Assembly (NCBI GenBank): GCA_003661465.1
Contig: QMWE01000008.1
Coordinates: 1-17,043, forward strand
DNA from: Hadesarchaea archaeon
GTDB lineage: Archaea; Hadarchaeota; Hadarchaeia; Hadarchaeales; Hadarchaeaceae
Reading direction: 5' to 3'
DNA: 17,043 bases
Shown here: piece after piece, positions 7,653 to 14,525 of the stretch
Numbering within the stretch: position 1 is the stretch's first letter
Layout: each line of letters opens with the position of its first letter
Notes under the pieces: generated by a model
Databases searched by the model: none
Told to the model about the DNA's origin: nothing
The model's input: only the letters and a program-made list of their open reading frames with translations
Made by a program: the position numbers and the translations under genes

Positions 7653-8357
7653 TCACTTATTTCGAAATTCACGGAAGGAGCGACTTATGCTGTCGTTCCA
7701 AAAGTAAGGTAATTCGTATCGTACGAGTCCCTCGAATTCATCCGAATAAACGTAAAAATAACTCGTGGGATCGTCTAATTCTCTGAAAATTTTTTTGGCG
7801 TGCCTGAAGATATCTTGGAGGGCCTTCCGCTCAAATCTTGCTTGGAACATGGATGGTTCCTTGAGCAATAACACATCGGCCAACCTCAGTACATTGACCT
7901 CTATCATGGCTGAACTTTGACTGATGAGGATCATGGACAGATTTTTGTGACGTGCTATCGCCATGAGTTTGCTCAACATTTTGTTCATCGAGGTCATTGA
8001 TTCTCGCGAGAAGAAGAGAATAGCAGCTTCGTCGATGAGCACCACAGAATCATTTGGTATCTCGTCCACGTTTTTTGCTTTACGAATCCACTTGGGCAAC
8101 TTTGCTGAACCGTATCCTATCCCATAACATCTTCTCTTGGCGATGTGGTGGAACCACGCCAAAAACTGCATACCGAGCGCGCTTTTTCCAGATCCACGTT
8201 TTCCGACGATGAGCATGATCAAGCCATATTTTTTAAGCGTCATCTCGAACTTGACATAAGAACCTTTTTTTACTTCCACCACCTCAAAAGGTGTAAATTT
8301 TGGTATTGGTTTTTCCGGTCCCTTGAAAATATCTTTGAAACGATCCAGCAATCCCAT
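7653..8357 (-). CDS. P-loop ATPase, resembling HerA/FtsK viral-packaging type
   Basis: A compact 234-residue ATPase with Walker A VGKRGSGKS (51-59), Walker B VVLIDEAA (105-112), an arginine-bearing segment AIARHKN (133-139) and a polar sensor strand ILISQSS (143-149). The order Walker A, short linker, Walker B, RH segment, then LISQ resembles the HerA/FtsK superfamily and its small viral genome-packaging members (such as STIV B204) more than AAA+ proteins. No nuclease or membrane domain is attached. GAGGTG at 8365-8370 precedes the ATG at 8355-8357. It lies just upstream of pelota in the same direction. Its role in a chromosome is unknown: DNA translocation, a domesticated viral gene, or something else. 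Zot-like ATPases are an alternative family. Confidence 0.65.
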   Translation of the reverse strand: MGLLDRFKDIFKGPEKPIPKFTPFEVVEVKKGSYVKFEMTLKKYGLIMLIVGKRGSGKSALGMQFLAWFHHIAKRRCYGIGYGSAKLPKWIRKAKNVDEIPNDSVVLIDEAAILFFSRESMTSMNKMLSKLMAIARHKNLSMILISQSSAMIEVNVLRLADVLLLKEPSMFQARFERKALQDIFRHAKKIFRELDDPTSYFYVYSDEFEGLVRYELPYFWNDSISRSFREFRNK

Positions 8358-8441
8358 TTTTCACACCTCAGCTGTTTTAAGAGCGTTTCATCTCCAAAAG
8401 ATTTTATCGTGATTCCTTAAAACATAGTTGAGGTCGTTTCG

Positions 8442-8900
8442 ATGGTGACTCAGCGAATAGTACATATACGCGAAGCTATGGAGAAAGATCTTTCCACTGT
8501 TCTCAGCATAGAGTACAAATGTTTCAAGGATCCGTATCCTCTTTCGTTGCTCAATCGTCTGCTTATCATGCATCCAGACGGTTTCTTGGTGGCGGAGGTA
8601 GATGGAAAAGTGGTGGGTTATGTGATAGGTGTGATCAAATGGAGAGCAACTGGGCACATTTTGGCGATTGGCGTTGACCCCATGTACAGAAGACAATATA
8701 TTGGTTCTGCCCTTATGGAACAAATGATAAACCGCCTTAAGGAAAAGGGAGCAAAACTCGTTCGGCTTGAGACCAGAAAAAGCAACATTGATGCACAGCG
8801 ATTTTATCTAAAACTTGGATTTAAAATGGTGGGGGAGATACCTTATTACTACGAGGATGGGGAAACGGCCATAGCCATGGAACGTTCCGTTGAGAACTAA
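8442..8900 (+). CDS. RimI/Ard1-like N-terminal acetyltransferase (GNAT)
   Basis: This 152-residue GNAT protein carries the acetyl-CoA-binding motif A as ILAIGVDPMYRRQYIGSALM (RRQYIGSA at 83-90; the canonical form is RxxGxG/A). VRLETRKSN..AQRFYLKLGF and YYYEDGE follow, as in archaeal Ard1/RimI enzymes, which acetylate protein N-termini. Met1 is ATG at 8442, with GAGG at 8430-8433 upstream. The gene is divergent from the ATPase-pelota pair and ends one base before the convergent dnaG stop codon. Predicted to be cytoplasmic. Confidence 0.9.
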   Translation: MVTQRIVHIREAMEKDLSTVLSIEYKCFKDPYPLSLLNRLLIMHPDGFLVAEVDGKVVGYVIGVIKWRATGHILAIGVDPMYRRQYIGSALMEQMINRLKEKGAKLVRLETRKSNIDAQRFYLKLGFKMVGEIPYYYEDGETAIAMERSVEN

Positions 8901-8901
8901 T

Positions 8902-10053
8902 TCACCGCCCGTATCTTGATTTCCCCATTTGATCAAAAGTCAGTATTTGCAGGTTTTTAGGTGTTGACTCCAGTCGGGATCGCATCCCAACCAAAAATTT
9001 TATACCTTTTTCTGCCGCGAGGTTCGCCAGTTCTTGAGTCACCACACCATCAAAGACCACGGCTTTCACACCGTTCACCTTTGAGAGGATGTCTCTAAGC
9101 TCCCGAACTTGGGTTTCTTTTATGACCTCAAGTCGTTCATCCAGCAGGTGGGCCCTTAACGTTCCTCGAAGTTTGTTCAGGTGCTCTCGTAAGTACTCGA
9201 TTTGGTTTTTTTCTGCCGTCTGAGGTTTTCTGTATTTGGACCTTTCTATTGCCTGCTCAACTGGTATCTTGTCACGTAGAGCCTTGATTATCTCCTTTCT
9301 AGTTAGATCCTCAACGCTACGTCCCGGTGGTGGACGAGCCACAAAATCCACGTTTGCGACCTGGAGCAGCTCTTTCAGGATCAGATCGCCTCCCCGATCA
9401 CTATCAAGAAATGCTGTGACGGTTTTGTTTTTGCATAGCTCCACCACCGCTGGAGGCACGTTTGTCCCTTCCACAGCTATCACGTTTTTGATACCCGCGC
9501 GAAGCAGATTCAAGACATCTGCTCTGCCTTCCACAACTACAATGGCATCCGAGCTTTGAACTCCAGGTCCGGCTGGCAGCCCCTTGTACTCGCCTATATC
9601 CTCCAAACGTACGGACTCCTTCACCCTTTCGGTTATCTCCTGCGTCTCGGGAGCGGTTTCTCCAAATCTCTCCAAAAGCGCCTTGGCTCTCTCAATAACG
9701 AATTTTCGTTTCTCGCTGCGCACGTCCTCAATTTTTTCTACTTTTATCTTGGCTTCGCATGGCCCAACTCGGTCTATGGTCTCGAGCGCCGCGCCTATGA
9801 TGGATGTTTCTATGCGGTCAAGGCTGGACGGGATGGTGATGGTCCCTGAGGATTTTCCATGGCTTGAGTCAATATTTACGTTAATTCTTCCGATTCTCCC
9901 GGTCTTCAGCAGCTCACGGAGATCCAGGTCCTCGCCCAAAAGTCCTTCGGTTTGTCCAAAAATCGCGCCCACCACATCAGGACGTTCTACCACGCCATTT
10001 GCCTCTATTCTGGCGTGAATAAGATATTTGGTCGTACCAACATCCTCTCGCAT
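8902..10053 (-). CDS. dnaG: Archaeal DnaG-type primase / exosome-associated DnaG
   Basis: The protein has 383 residues from the chosen start. An N-terminal archaeal DnaG domain ([35 protein letters not shown]) is followed by a TOPRIM domain with EGRAD (175-179) and DSDRGGD (217-223), the Mg-binding residues. Archaeal DnaG can act as a primase and is an exosome subunit that binds poly(A) RNA. The frame remains open upstream to a GTG at 10125. The ATG at 10051-10053 ([10 protein letters not shown]) is preferred because AAGGAGGG sits 8 bases upstream and because homologues begin just before GTTKY. Another ATG (MRELVAE) lies at 10101. Between 10053 and the predicted promoter is a long, hairpin-containing leader. 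Confidence 0.95.
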   Translation of the reverse strand: MREDVGTTKYLIHARIEANGVVERPDVVGAIFGQTEGLLGEDLDLRELLKTGRIGRINVNIDSSHGKSSGTITIPSSLDRIETSIIGAALETIDRVGPCEAKIKVEKIEDVRSEKRKFVIERAKALLERFGETAPETQEITERVKESVRLEDIGEYKGLPAGPGVQSSDAIVVVEGRADVLNLLRAGIKNVIAVEGTNVPPAVVELCKNKTVTAFLDSDRGGDLILKELLQVANVDFVARPPPGRSVEDLTRKEIIKALRDKIPVEQAIERSKYRKPQTAEKNQIEYLREHLNKLRGTLRAHLLDERLEVIKETQVRELRDILSKVNGVKAVVFDGVVTQELANLAAEKGIKFLVGMRSRLESTPKNLQILTFDQMGKSRYGR

Positions 10054-10116
10054 GGATGATCCCTCCTTTTTGCCGAGCTTTTCGGCTACTAATTCTCTCA
10101 TGTTTTTTTCTTCCAC

Positions 10117-10194
10117 GGGCAACACGCCCTACAGGCGCCAGAATGAGCCTGATGGTGATTCTGGCTTGATTCGGTAATCGGTTTAATTTTTTTT
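10117..10194 (-). promoter_or_regulatory. dnaG leader: TATA-like element and two hairpins
   Basis: On the minus strand an A/T-rich AAAAAAATTAAACC (about 10180-10194) resembles a TATA box and would place the start near 10160, giving a leader of about 100 bases. The perfect inverted repeat GCCAGAAT/ATTCTGGC (10137-10144/10158-10165, 13-base loop) and GGGC/GCCC (10117-10120/10126-10129) could form two hairpins in or at the start of this leader. The function is unknown; an operator is an alternative. Confidence 0.35.
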
Positions 10195-10244
10195 GCGTTC
10201 TAACCTAAAAAGCTGTTTGTTTAGCGTTATTATATTTATAACAA

Positions 10245-10703
10245 CTAAAACTTGTGTGAGAGCCCTCGAATAAAAATTATCCCGAAGCTTGCTAACACCC
10301 AAATTAGTACGCCCGCGATGACGACACCTGTCGCGATTGCCACGGTTGCATGTTTTCTGTTCAACCCTGCGATGTAAGCTATAAGCGAACCCATATACGC
10401 GCCGGTGATAGGGAGAGGAATGCCAACAAAGAGAGTGAGTCCTAGTAGGCTCAGATTCCGATGTTTCTGCGCGCGTCTCACCGCCCACCTGAACATCCTT
10501 TCTACGAGCTCTACCCTTTGGAGGATTGGGGGAAGAATAAAATCCAAAAGGACAAATGCGATTGGAATCGCCAGTAGGTTCAGCAGCGCGCACGCGGCGA
10601 ACGCGAGTTCTGGGCTATAACCCGCAAGGATAGCTAATGGGATGGCGCCACGTAGCTCGATGAAGGGTATTATAGAGACAAGAAAAACCAACCACTCAGG
10701 CAC
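10245..10703 (-). CDS. Small multidrug-export family membrane protein (COG2426)
   Basis: The protein contains PFIELRGAIPLAILAG near the N-terminus and VGIPLPITGAYMGSLIAYIAGL in the middle, the two signature stretches of the COG2426 / Sm_multidrug_ex family, with four to five hydrophobic helices. The substrate is unverified despite the family name. An open frame continues to an ATG at 10835, but its first 44 residues include low-complexity GC-rich leader sequence and cross the divergent promoter. I prefer the GTG at 10701-10703 (VPEWLVFLV), preceded by GGAGGT at 10711-10716. A GTG at 10710-10712 is also possible. The gene is divergent from the phosphoribosyltransferase. Confidence 0.8.
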   Translation of the reverse strand: MPEWLVFLVSIIPFIELRGAIPLAILAGYSPELAFAACALLNLLAIPIAFVLLDFILPPILQRVELVERMFRWAVRRAQKHRNLSLLGLTLFVGIPLPITGAYMGSLIAYIAGLNRKHATVAIATGVVIAGVLIWVLASFGIIFIRGLSHKF

Positions 10704-10710
10704 TCCATAC

Positions 10711-10738
10711 ACCTCCAAACGGTATTGCTGGGGGAGGT
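10711..10738 (-). promoter_or_regulatory. Possible ribosome-binding-site sequestering hairpin
   Basis: The ribosome binding site of the COG2426 gene (GGAGGT on the minus strand, 10711-10716) is exactly complementary to ACCTCC on the same strand at 10733-10738, with 16 bases between. In the mRNA this could form a 6-bp helix that hides the site. This is sequence complementarity only; no ligand or control is shown. Confidence 0.3.
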
Positions 10739-10753
10739 AAATCAATATTTGCT

Positions 10754-10939
10754 GGGGGGCGTTCAAGCCCCCTTCCGAGAGGAGGGAGCGGAGAAGCCGA
10801 GTTTTTCTATATAAAGAACCCCCGGCTAAATACATGAGGGATGAGTCAATGCTATCGTACAGGTTCCGTCTTTACCCATCAAAAACAAATCCCGTTGCTG
10901 AAGCGGAAAAGCCCCCTGTGAAAGCTAGGAGTAGTTCAC
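10754..10939 (+). mobile_element. Probable internally deleted IS200/IS605 tnpB remnant
   Basis: A hairpin GGGGGC-GTTCAA-GCCCCC (10755-10760/10767-10772) resembles the subterminal hairpins at IS200/IS605 ends. Downstream, ATG 10849 opens MLSYRFRLYPSKT, the typical N-terminal start of TnpB (OrfB). It joins directly to NPVAEAEKPPVKARSSSH, which looks like a TnpB C-terminal tail. The stretch ends in GTAGTTCAC (10931-10939), a sequence I recall at right ends of such elements. About 350 internal residues, including all RuvC motifs, would be missing. The outer limits are guesses. Recognition rests on memory of the family, not a database search. Confidence 0.5.
10805..10816 (+). promoter_or_regulatory. 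TATA box between divergent COG2426 and phosphoribosyltransferase genes
   Basis: The sequence CTATATAAAG is nearly symmetric. On the plus strand it would place transcription start near 10838, at the tnpB-like start codons. On the minus strand it would start near 10785, leaving an 80-base GC-rich leader before the COG2426 gene. It may have come with the mobile remnant. Confidence 0.45.
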
Positions 10940-10971
10940 ATGGTGATGGTCACAGCACCAATTGTGTAACC

Positions 10972-11580
10972 ATGAGTTCACCCAAGAGACCGGAGAAATA
11001 CGAAGTGCCAAACTGGGATTACATCTACACCCTCTGCATCAGAGTGGCAAGGTTAGTGGAACATAGCGGGTATTGTCCCGATCTGATAGTGGCTGTCTCT
11101 CGGGGCGGATGGATTCCAGGCAGGATTTTGTCCGATGTGCTCGGTTTACCAGAGGTTGCTACAGTCAGGGTGGAGTATTATAAGGACATATACAAAACCC
11201 GTTCAAAGCCCGAGATCACTCAACCTGTCTCCACCGATGTAAACGGAAAAAAGATACTTTTGGTGGACGATATAGCCGATTCTGGAAATAGCCTGAAGAT
11301 AGTCAGAGAACATCTATTCGAACGTGGGGCTAAAGAGGTGAAGATATGTACCCTCTATCACAAACCTTGGTCCGTGGTGATACCAGATTTCAAAGCGCGG
11401 AACACAGATGCTTGGGTTTGTTTTCCCCATGAGATTTTTGAGACGATGGGAAAGATCTATTCTAGGTTGAGGAAACAGGGGAAGACAAAACTAGAGATCA
11501 AGCGAAAGCTCCTGTCAATCGGAATAGAGCCTCATTTGGTCAAGAGATTTTTCCTTCGAGCTTCACGTAATGTGGACTAA
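10972..11580 (+). CDS. Phosphoribosyltransferase, COG2236-type purine PRTase
   Basis: From ATG 10972 the protein has 202 residues. It opens MSSPKRPEKYEVPNWDYIYTLCIRVARL, contains DLIVAVSRGGWIPGRILSDVLG, and has the PRPP-binding loop ILLVDDIADSGNSL, all typical of archaeal COG2236 phosphoribosyltransferases. These transfer a ribose-phosphate from PRPP to a purine base such as hypoxanthine or xanthine (salvage); the base is not readable here. No ribosome binding site precedes 10972. The frame is open and without a stop back to ATG 10834, through the tnpB-like remnant, where ATG 10849 has a GAGGG site 7 bases upstream. A longer fusion product is therefore possible. The stop overlaps the last 4 bases of the convergent TOPRIM gene. 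Confidence 0.88.
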   Translation: MSSPKRPEKYEVPNWDYIYTLCIRVARLVEHSGYCPDLIVAVSRGGWIPGRILSDVLGLPEVATVRVEYYKDIYKTRSKPEITQPVSTDVNGKKILLVDDIADSGNSLKIVREHLFERGAKEVKICTLYHKPWSVVIPDFKARNTDAWVCFPHEIFETMGKIYSRLRKQGKTKLEIKRKLLSIGIEPHLVKRFFLRASRNVD

Positions 11581-11981
11581 TTTTTGAGTTCAGCGTATTG
11601 ATGTAACAAAAACTTTGCAAGCCCTTCGATATCCTTTACTTCTTTGTGGAGTATCGATTTTAGTTTTTTTCTGATTTCGATGATTGGTTCTATGTCAAGC
11701 TGTTTTAGATGTCTTGCGCAGAATTTAGCCAGCTCGTCACCGGTGCGGTCGAAATCAGTCAGGACAATGACTTTTTCAGACCCGGAAAAGCTTTCGATGA
11801 AGTGTATCATGGATTTTCCTCCAGATATCTTGTAAAATCGGCCCTCTACTCCAAGGTTTCTCAGTGCTTTGATATCATCCGCTCCTTCCACGATCACTGG
11901 TATGCCGGAGCCCGCCTGTTTTTTCAGCTCGGTAAGCAATCTATCAAGTTCTTCGATCTTTTCATCTGTGAGCAGAGCCAT
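11577..11981 (-). CDS. TOPRIM-domain protein, UPF0292 family
   Basis: A 134-residue single-domain protein with TOPRIM motifs VIVEGADDIKALRNLG and VIVLTDFDRTGDELA, containing the conserved glutamate and the DxD-type pair that bind Mg2+. It matches the archaeal UPF0292 family, related to RNase M5 and primase TOPRIM domains. The activity is not established; nucleic-acid cleavage or a role near rRNA processing is a guess. The frame also opens at GTG 11985-11987, two codons earlier. No strong ribosome binding site precedes either. It follows the 8-cysteine mini-protein by about 10 to 15 bases and is very likely in the same transcript. Confidence 0.85.
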   Translation of the reverse strand: MALLTDEKIEELDRLLTELKKQAGSGIPVIVEGADDIKALRNLGVEGRFYKISGGKSMIHFIESFSGSEKVIVLTDFDRTGDELAKFCARHLKQLDIEPIIEIRKKLKSILHKEVKDIEGLAKFLLHQYAELKN

Positions 11982-11996
11982 CGCCACTATAAAAGT

Positions 11997-12167
11997 TTAT
12001 TTGGGACCGGAATCCCCGACCCAAAGTCCTTTCTGCATACATCTCTTACAGGCGTTGATGTCAGGTATAAAACAACGTGAGCAAACAGTGGCTCCGCACA
12101 CCCCGCACTTATGGACTTCGATGCTTGCTCGTCCACACACACTGCAAACACCTGTGACCTTGCCCAT
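11997..12167 (-). CDS. Small 8-cysteine zinc-binding protein
   Basis: A 56-residue protein starting at ATG 12165-12167 and ending at TAA 11997-11999. It contains four CxxC pairs: C8/C11, C21/C24, C29/C32 and C40/C43. The pattern CxxC-x9-CxxC-x4-CxxC-x7-CxxC suggests two zinc ions, possibly in an interleaved (cross-brace, B-box or FYVE-like) fold. A GAGGGA ribosome binding site lies 5 bases upstream of the ATG and there is no competing gene, so I regard it as real despite its size. It is followed at once by the TOPRIM gene, suggesting a partner role in nucleic-acid metabolism. I do not recognise the family. Confidence 0.75.
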   Translation of the reverse strand: MGKVTGVCSVCGRASIEVHKCGVCGATVCSRCFIPDINACKRCMQKGLWVGDSGPK

Positions 12168-12208
12168 TTGGTTCCCTCTTTTGATTTACGATGTTCGACG
12201 ATTAAATG

Positions 12209-13192
12209 TTATGTTTGATTAATTGTGACCTCGGCCGGTTTAAGACGAAGAGATGACAGTGTGGCGCCAAATCTCTCGATCACTTTTGCGGCGAGCTTTG
12301 CGCCCTTATGTCCAGCCTTTTCAGCGGATTGTCCTCGACTTAGTCCGAACAAAACTCCCGCAGCATAAAAGTCTCCAGCTCCAGTCGTATCGACGACCCG
12401 TGTGGGATATGCTGGAATGACATATCGATCTTTGCGTGAAAGGAGCACGGAGCCATTTTTACCTTTTTTGAGGTAGATGATGGGAATATTTTCTAATAGG
12501 TTTTTCATCTTTTTTTCATCACTCGAACCGATTAGGGCTTTCATCTCCGCTTCATTGGCGAACAGGACATTCGACGATGAAACGATATCCATTAGGTCGT
12601 TTTTGTTATCCAGAATCATCGGAGGATTCTCAAGAGAAATCGCGATCTGCACCCCGGTTTTTCCTGCAAGGTTCAAAGCTTTTCTAGCGTTTTTTGAGAT
12701 GTTGCCCCTGGAAAGAAGGGTTATGGAGGTGAGGTACAGAAAGCGAGAATTCTTGATATGACTGGCTGGGAGAGATTCATACTCAATACCGTTTCCAAGA
12801 TCTGCGGCAAAAGTGCGCTGAAAATCTGGAGTTATGAACGTTATGGTCTTTCCAGTCCTTCCCGGTTTCTCTTCGACAAGGGACTCTATTCGTTGAGCGT
12901 TAAGACTTCTTTGGAAGAACTCACCCTCCATGTCTTCGCCTACACGGCCAGCGTAGGCCGATCTCCCCCCAAGAAAGCTGATGCCCTCACATACATTGCG
13001 CGCGTTATCTCCTGGGAAGCAGGCGAAAATTGACCGTGAAAGTTTGACGTGCAATTTATCGAGTTTTTCTCGAGGAAGAAAATTTGTGGATCCTTTCTCC
13101 AAACCATTTTCTTTCAAGATCCTCTCATTTGAACGGACGAAATAGTCCACGAGTGCGGTCCCGATTCCAAACACATCATATTTTTCGTTCAA
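12209..13192 (-). CDS. PfkB-family carbohydrate/nucleoside kinase
   Basis: A 327-residue ribokinase-fold enzyme. Evidence is FGIGTALVDYFV at the N-terminus, GGRSAYAGRVGEDMEGEFF (75-93), the Mg-binding NxxE as FANEAE (211-216), and the C-terminal signature VVDTTGAGDFYAAG with the anion hole and catalytic Asp274. The first half is nearest in style to adenosine kinase/fructokinase members of PfkB, but the substrate (nucleoside or sugar) cannot be fixed. The start codon is TTG at 13190-13192, with GGGAG about 8 bases upstream adjacent to the carS stop codon, so it probably belongs to the regulator-carS transcript. Neighbouring lipid genes make a link to membrane-lipid precursor metabolism possible but unproven. 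Confidence 0.88.
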   Translation of the reverse strand: MNEKYDVFGIGTALVDYFVRSNERILKENGLEKGSTNFLPREKLDKLHVKLSRSIFACFPGDNARNVCEGISFLGGRSAYAGRVGEDMEGEFFQRSLNAQRIESLVEEKPGRTGKTITFITPDFQRTFAADLGNGIEYESLPASHIKNSRFLYLTSITLLSRGNISKNARKALNLAGKTGVQIAISLENPPMILDNKNDLMDIVSSSNVLFANEAEMKALIGSSDEKKMKNLLENIPIIYLKKGKNGSVLLSRKDRYVIPAYPTRVVDTTGAGDFYAAGVLFGLSRGQSAEKAGHKGAKLAAKVIERFGATLSSLRLKPAEVTINQT

Positions 13193-13206
13193 ATGGCATC
13201 TCCCGA

Positions 13207-13713
13207 TCAGTAAGGTCTGTCTTTCAAACCCAATTTGTAAGCGATGAGATTAGTACCGAGATGGATGAGAGGCGTGATCGCTAGAATGGTCAAGATAATC
13301 TCTCCACTTGGTAGCATCACCGGACTAGCGAAAACCAGAGCAAAAACGACGAAGCCAATCTGGTCCAAGATTGGAGCTGGTCTCCCTCGAGGGATGTTCA
13401 GACGACGTTTGATAAAGCTTCCCAGGAGATCGCCAACTAGGGCACCGAGAGAAAGCAGAAACCCGAGGAGGAAGTAAATATGAGATTGTTCCACCACTCC
13501 TTCCAGCCCGCCCATGGCCGATCCAGCTATTACTCCCGCCATGAATCCTCGTATGGTTTTTCCTGGTCCGAAGATCGGACGGCCGTCTTTCAGCTTTTTT
13601 CCCCCATCCAATGGGGATCCGCCACCTAAGATCACCGGAGTGGCGTTTGCCACGTACGCGGGTAGGATGAACCAGATAGCTGTGCCAAATAATTGGAGCA
13701 GTCCGTTCAACAT
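13207..13713 (-). CDS. carS: CDP-archaeol synthase (CTP:2,3-di-O-geranylgeranylglycerol-phosphate cytidyltransferase)
   Basis: A 168-residue membrane protein of the CarS/DUF46 family. It has AYVANATPVILGGGSPLDGGKKLKDGRPIFGPGKTIRGF (19-57) and GDLLGSFIKRR (94-104), followed by PAPILDQIGFVV (113-123). The enzyme activates the archaeal lipid 2,3-di-O-geranylgeranylglyceryl phosphate with CTP to give CDP-archaeol, the precursor of polar headgroups. The usual LDQLDF motif reads LDQIGF here, so the second aspartate (position 120) is glycine. The ATG at 13711-13713 follows the regulator stop by 3 bases, indicating coupled translation. Several hydrophobic helices span the protein. Confidence 0.92.
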   Translation of the reverse strand: MLNGLLQLFGTAIWFILPAYVANATPVILGGGSPLDGGKKLKDGRPIFGPGKTIRGFMAGVIAGSAMGGLEGVVEQSHIYFLLGFLLSLGALVGDLLGSFIKRRLNIPRGRPAPILDQIGFVVFALVFASPVMLPSGEIILTILAITPLIHLGTNLIAYKLGLKDRPY

Positions 13714-13716
13714 CTG

Positions 13717-14448
13717 TCACACCCGTTTAGAATCCTTCCACAGGTATTCGAAATATTCCTTAGCGAAACGTGCCAGCCCGACCTCGTCGGACCATATCCC
13801 TACGAGTTCGCCTTCTTCTCCCATCACCAGCAAGACCTCCTTGCCATCAATGACGACTCCTCCCCCAAAGAGGGTTTTTCTCCGCTTTATCTCTACGGTT
13901 TCGAGCAGTTGGGGCTCTATCTTAGATTTTTCAGTTACCATCATCCTCATGGATATGTTTTTTGCTTGCATGGCCGGTAGGATAGAACTTAATTTCACGA
14001 GCTCCTTGTCCAATGGCGGCAGAGATACGAGAACTTCGATTTTGGCTCGGGCCAGCATTTCCCATATCTTTTTGATCAGATTTTGTCCCCCTCTGATGAT
14101 CCATATGTTTGGCTTTTTGGTCTCAGCTTTATGTTCGTACAGAGGTTCAAGTTCCCTGACAATGCCATCACAAAGTTTCTTGAGTTGGTATTCTCGTTCG
14201 ATTTTCAAGAGCCTTACCACTTCGGCGGGGGCCTTGGCCTTGTACATGATCGGCCTCGTAGCTCGGATCTCTACCCATCCCTTTCGTTCTAATTTGGAGA
14301 GAATCTCGTAGATCCTGGAATACGGTACGTTGGAAGCCTTACTTAGGTCACCAGCTGTAGAAGGTCCGTTTGAAACCAAAGTTGTGTATGTTCTAGCTTC
14401 ATACTCGGTCAGACCGAGTTCCCGAAGGAGACGGCGTGGTTTTTCCAT
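13717..14448 (-). CDS. TrmB-family transcriptional regulator
   Basis: A 243-residue protein with an N-terminal winged helix-turn-helix (LGLTEYEARTYTTLVSNGPSTAGDLSKASNVPYSRIYEILSKLERKGWVEIR, about 12-62), typical of TrmB, and a C-terminal effector region with phospholipase-D-like folds (WIIRGGQNLIKKIWEMLARA, GVVIDGKEVLLVMGEEGE). Most TrmB proteins bind sugars, but this tail lacks an obvious sugar-binding signature, so the effector is unknown. It heads a leftward run with carS and the PfkB kinase and is divergent from the tes gene. A GAGGT site sits just before the ATG at 14446-14448. Predicted to regulate itself and the lipid genes on either side. Confidence 0.85.
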   Translation of the reverse strand: MEKPRRLLRELGLTEYEARTYTTLVSNGPSTAGDLSKASNVPYSRIYEILSKLERKGWVEIRATRPIMYKAKAPAEVVRLLKIEREYQLKKLCDGIVRELEPLYEHKAETKKPNIWIIRGGQNLIKKIWEMLARAKIEVLVSLPPLDKELVKLSSILPAMQAKNISMRMMVTEKSKIEPQLLETVEIKRRKTLFGGGVVIDGKEVLLVMGEEGELVGIWSDEVGLARFAKEYFEYLWKDSKRV

Positions 14449-14483
14449 GACCTCACTTTTTTCATATCTAGAAAAGTTTGAGA

Positions 14484-14496
14484 AGTTTTAAATATT
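14484..14496 (+). promoter_or_regulatory. TATA box of tes gene
   Basis: The stretch AGTTTTAAATATTC is a strong TATA-like element. It would direct transcription start at about 14515-14517, overlapping the right half of the inverted repeat at 14494-14516. Confidence 0.55.
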
Positions 14497-14516
14497 CACC
14501 CCTTTAAGTGGTGAAT
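14494..14516. promoter_or_regulatory. Perfect inverted repeat, candidate operator
   Basis: ATTCACC (14494-14500) and GGTGAAT (14510-14516) are exact reverse complements separated by 9 bases. They overlap the predicted start of the tes transcript and lie near the divergent regulator gene. A TrmB-like protein would be a natural binder, though the well-known Thermococcales TGM-type TrmB box differs from this sequence. Confidence 0.5.
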
Positions 14517-14525
14517 GGCAGAGAT

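Noticed and set aside
8388..8723. Minus-strand open frame over the acetyltransferase
   Set aside because: It is the shadow of the RimI-like gene and has no ribosome binding site or recognisable domain.
10704..10835. N-terminal extension of the COG2426 protein (start at 10835)
   Set aside because: It would begin upstream of the likely TATA box and run through GC-rich leader. The internal GTG has a ribosome binding site.
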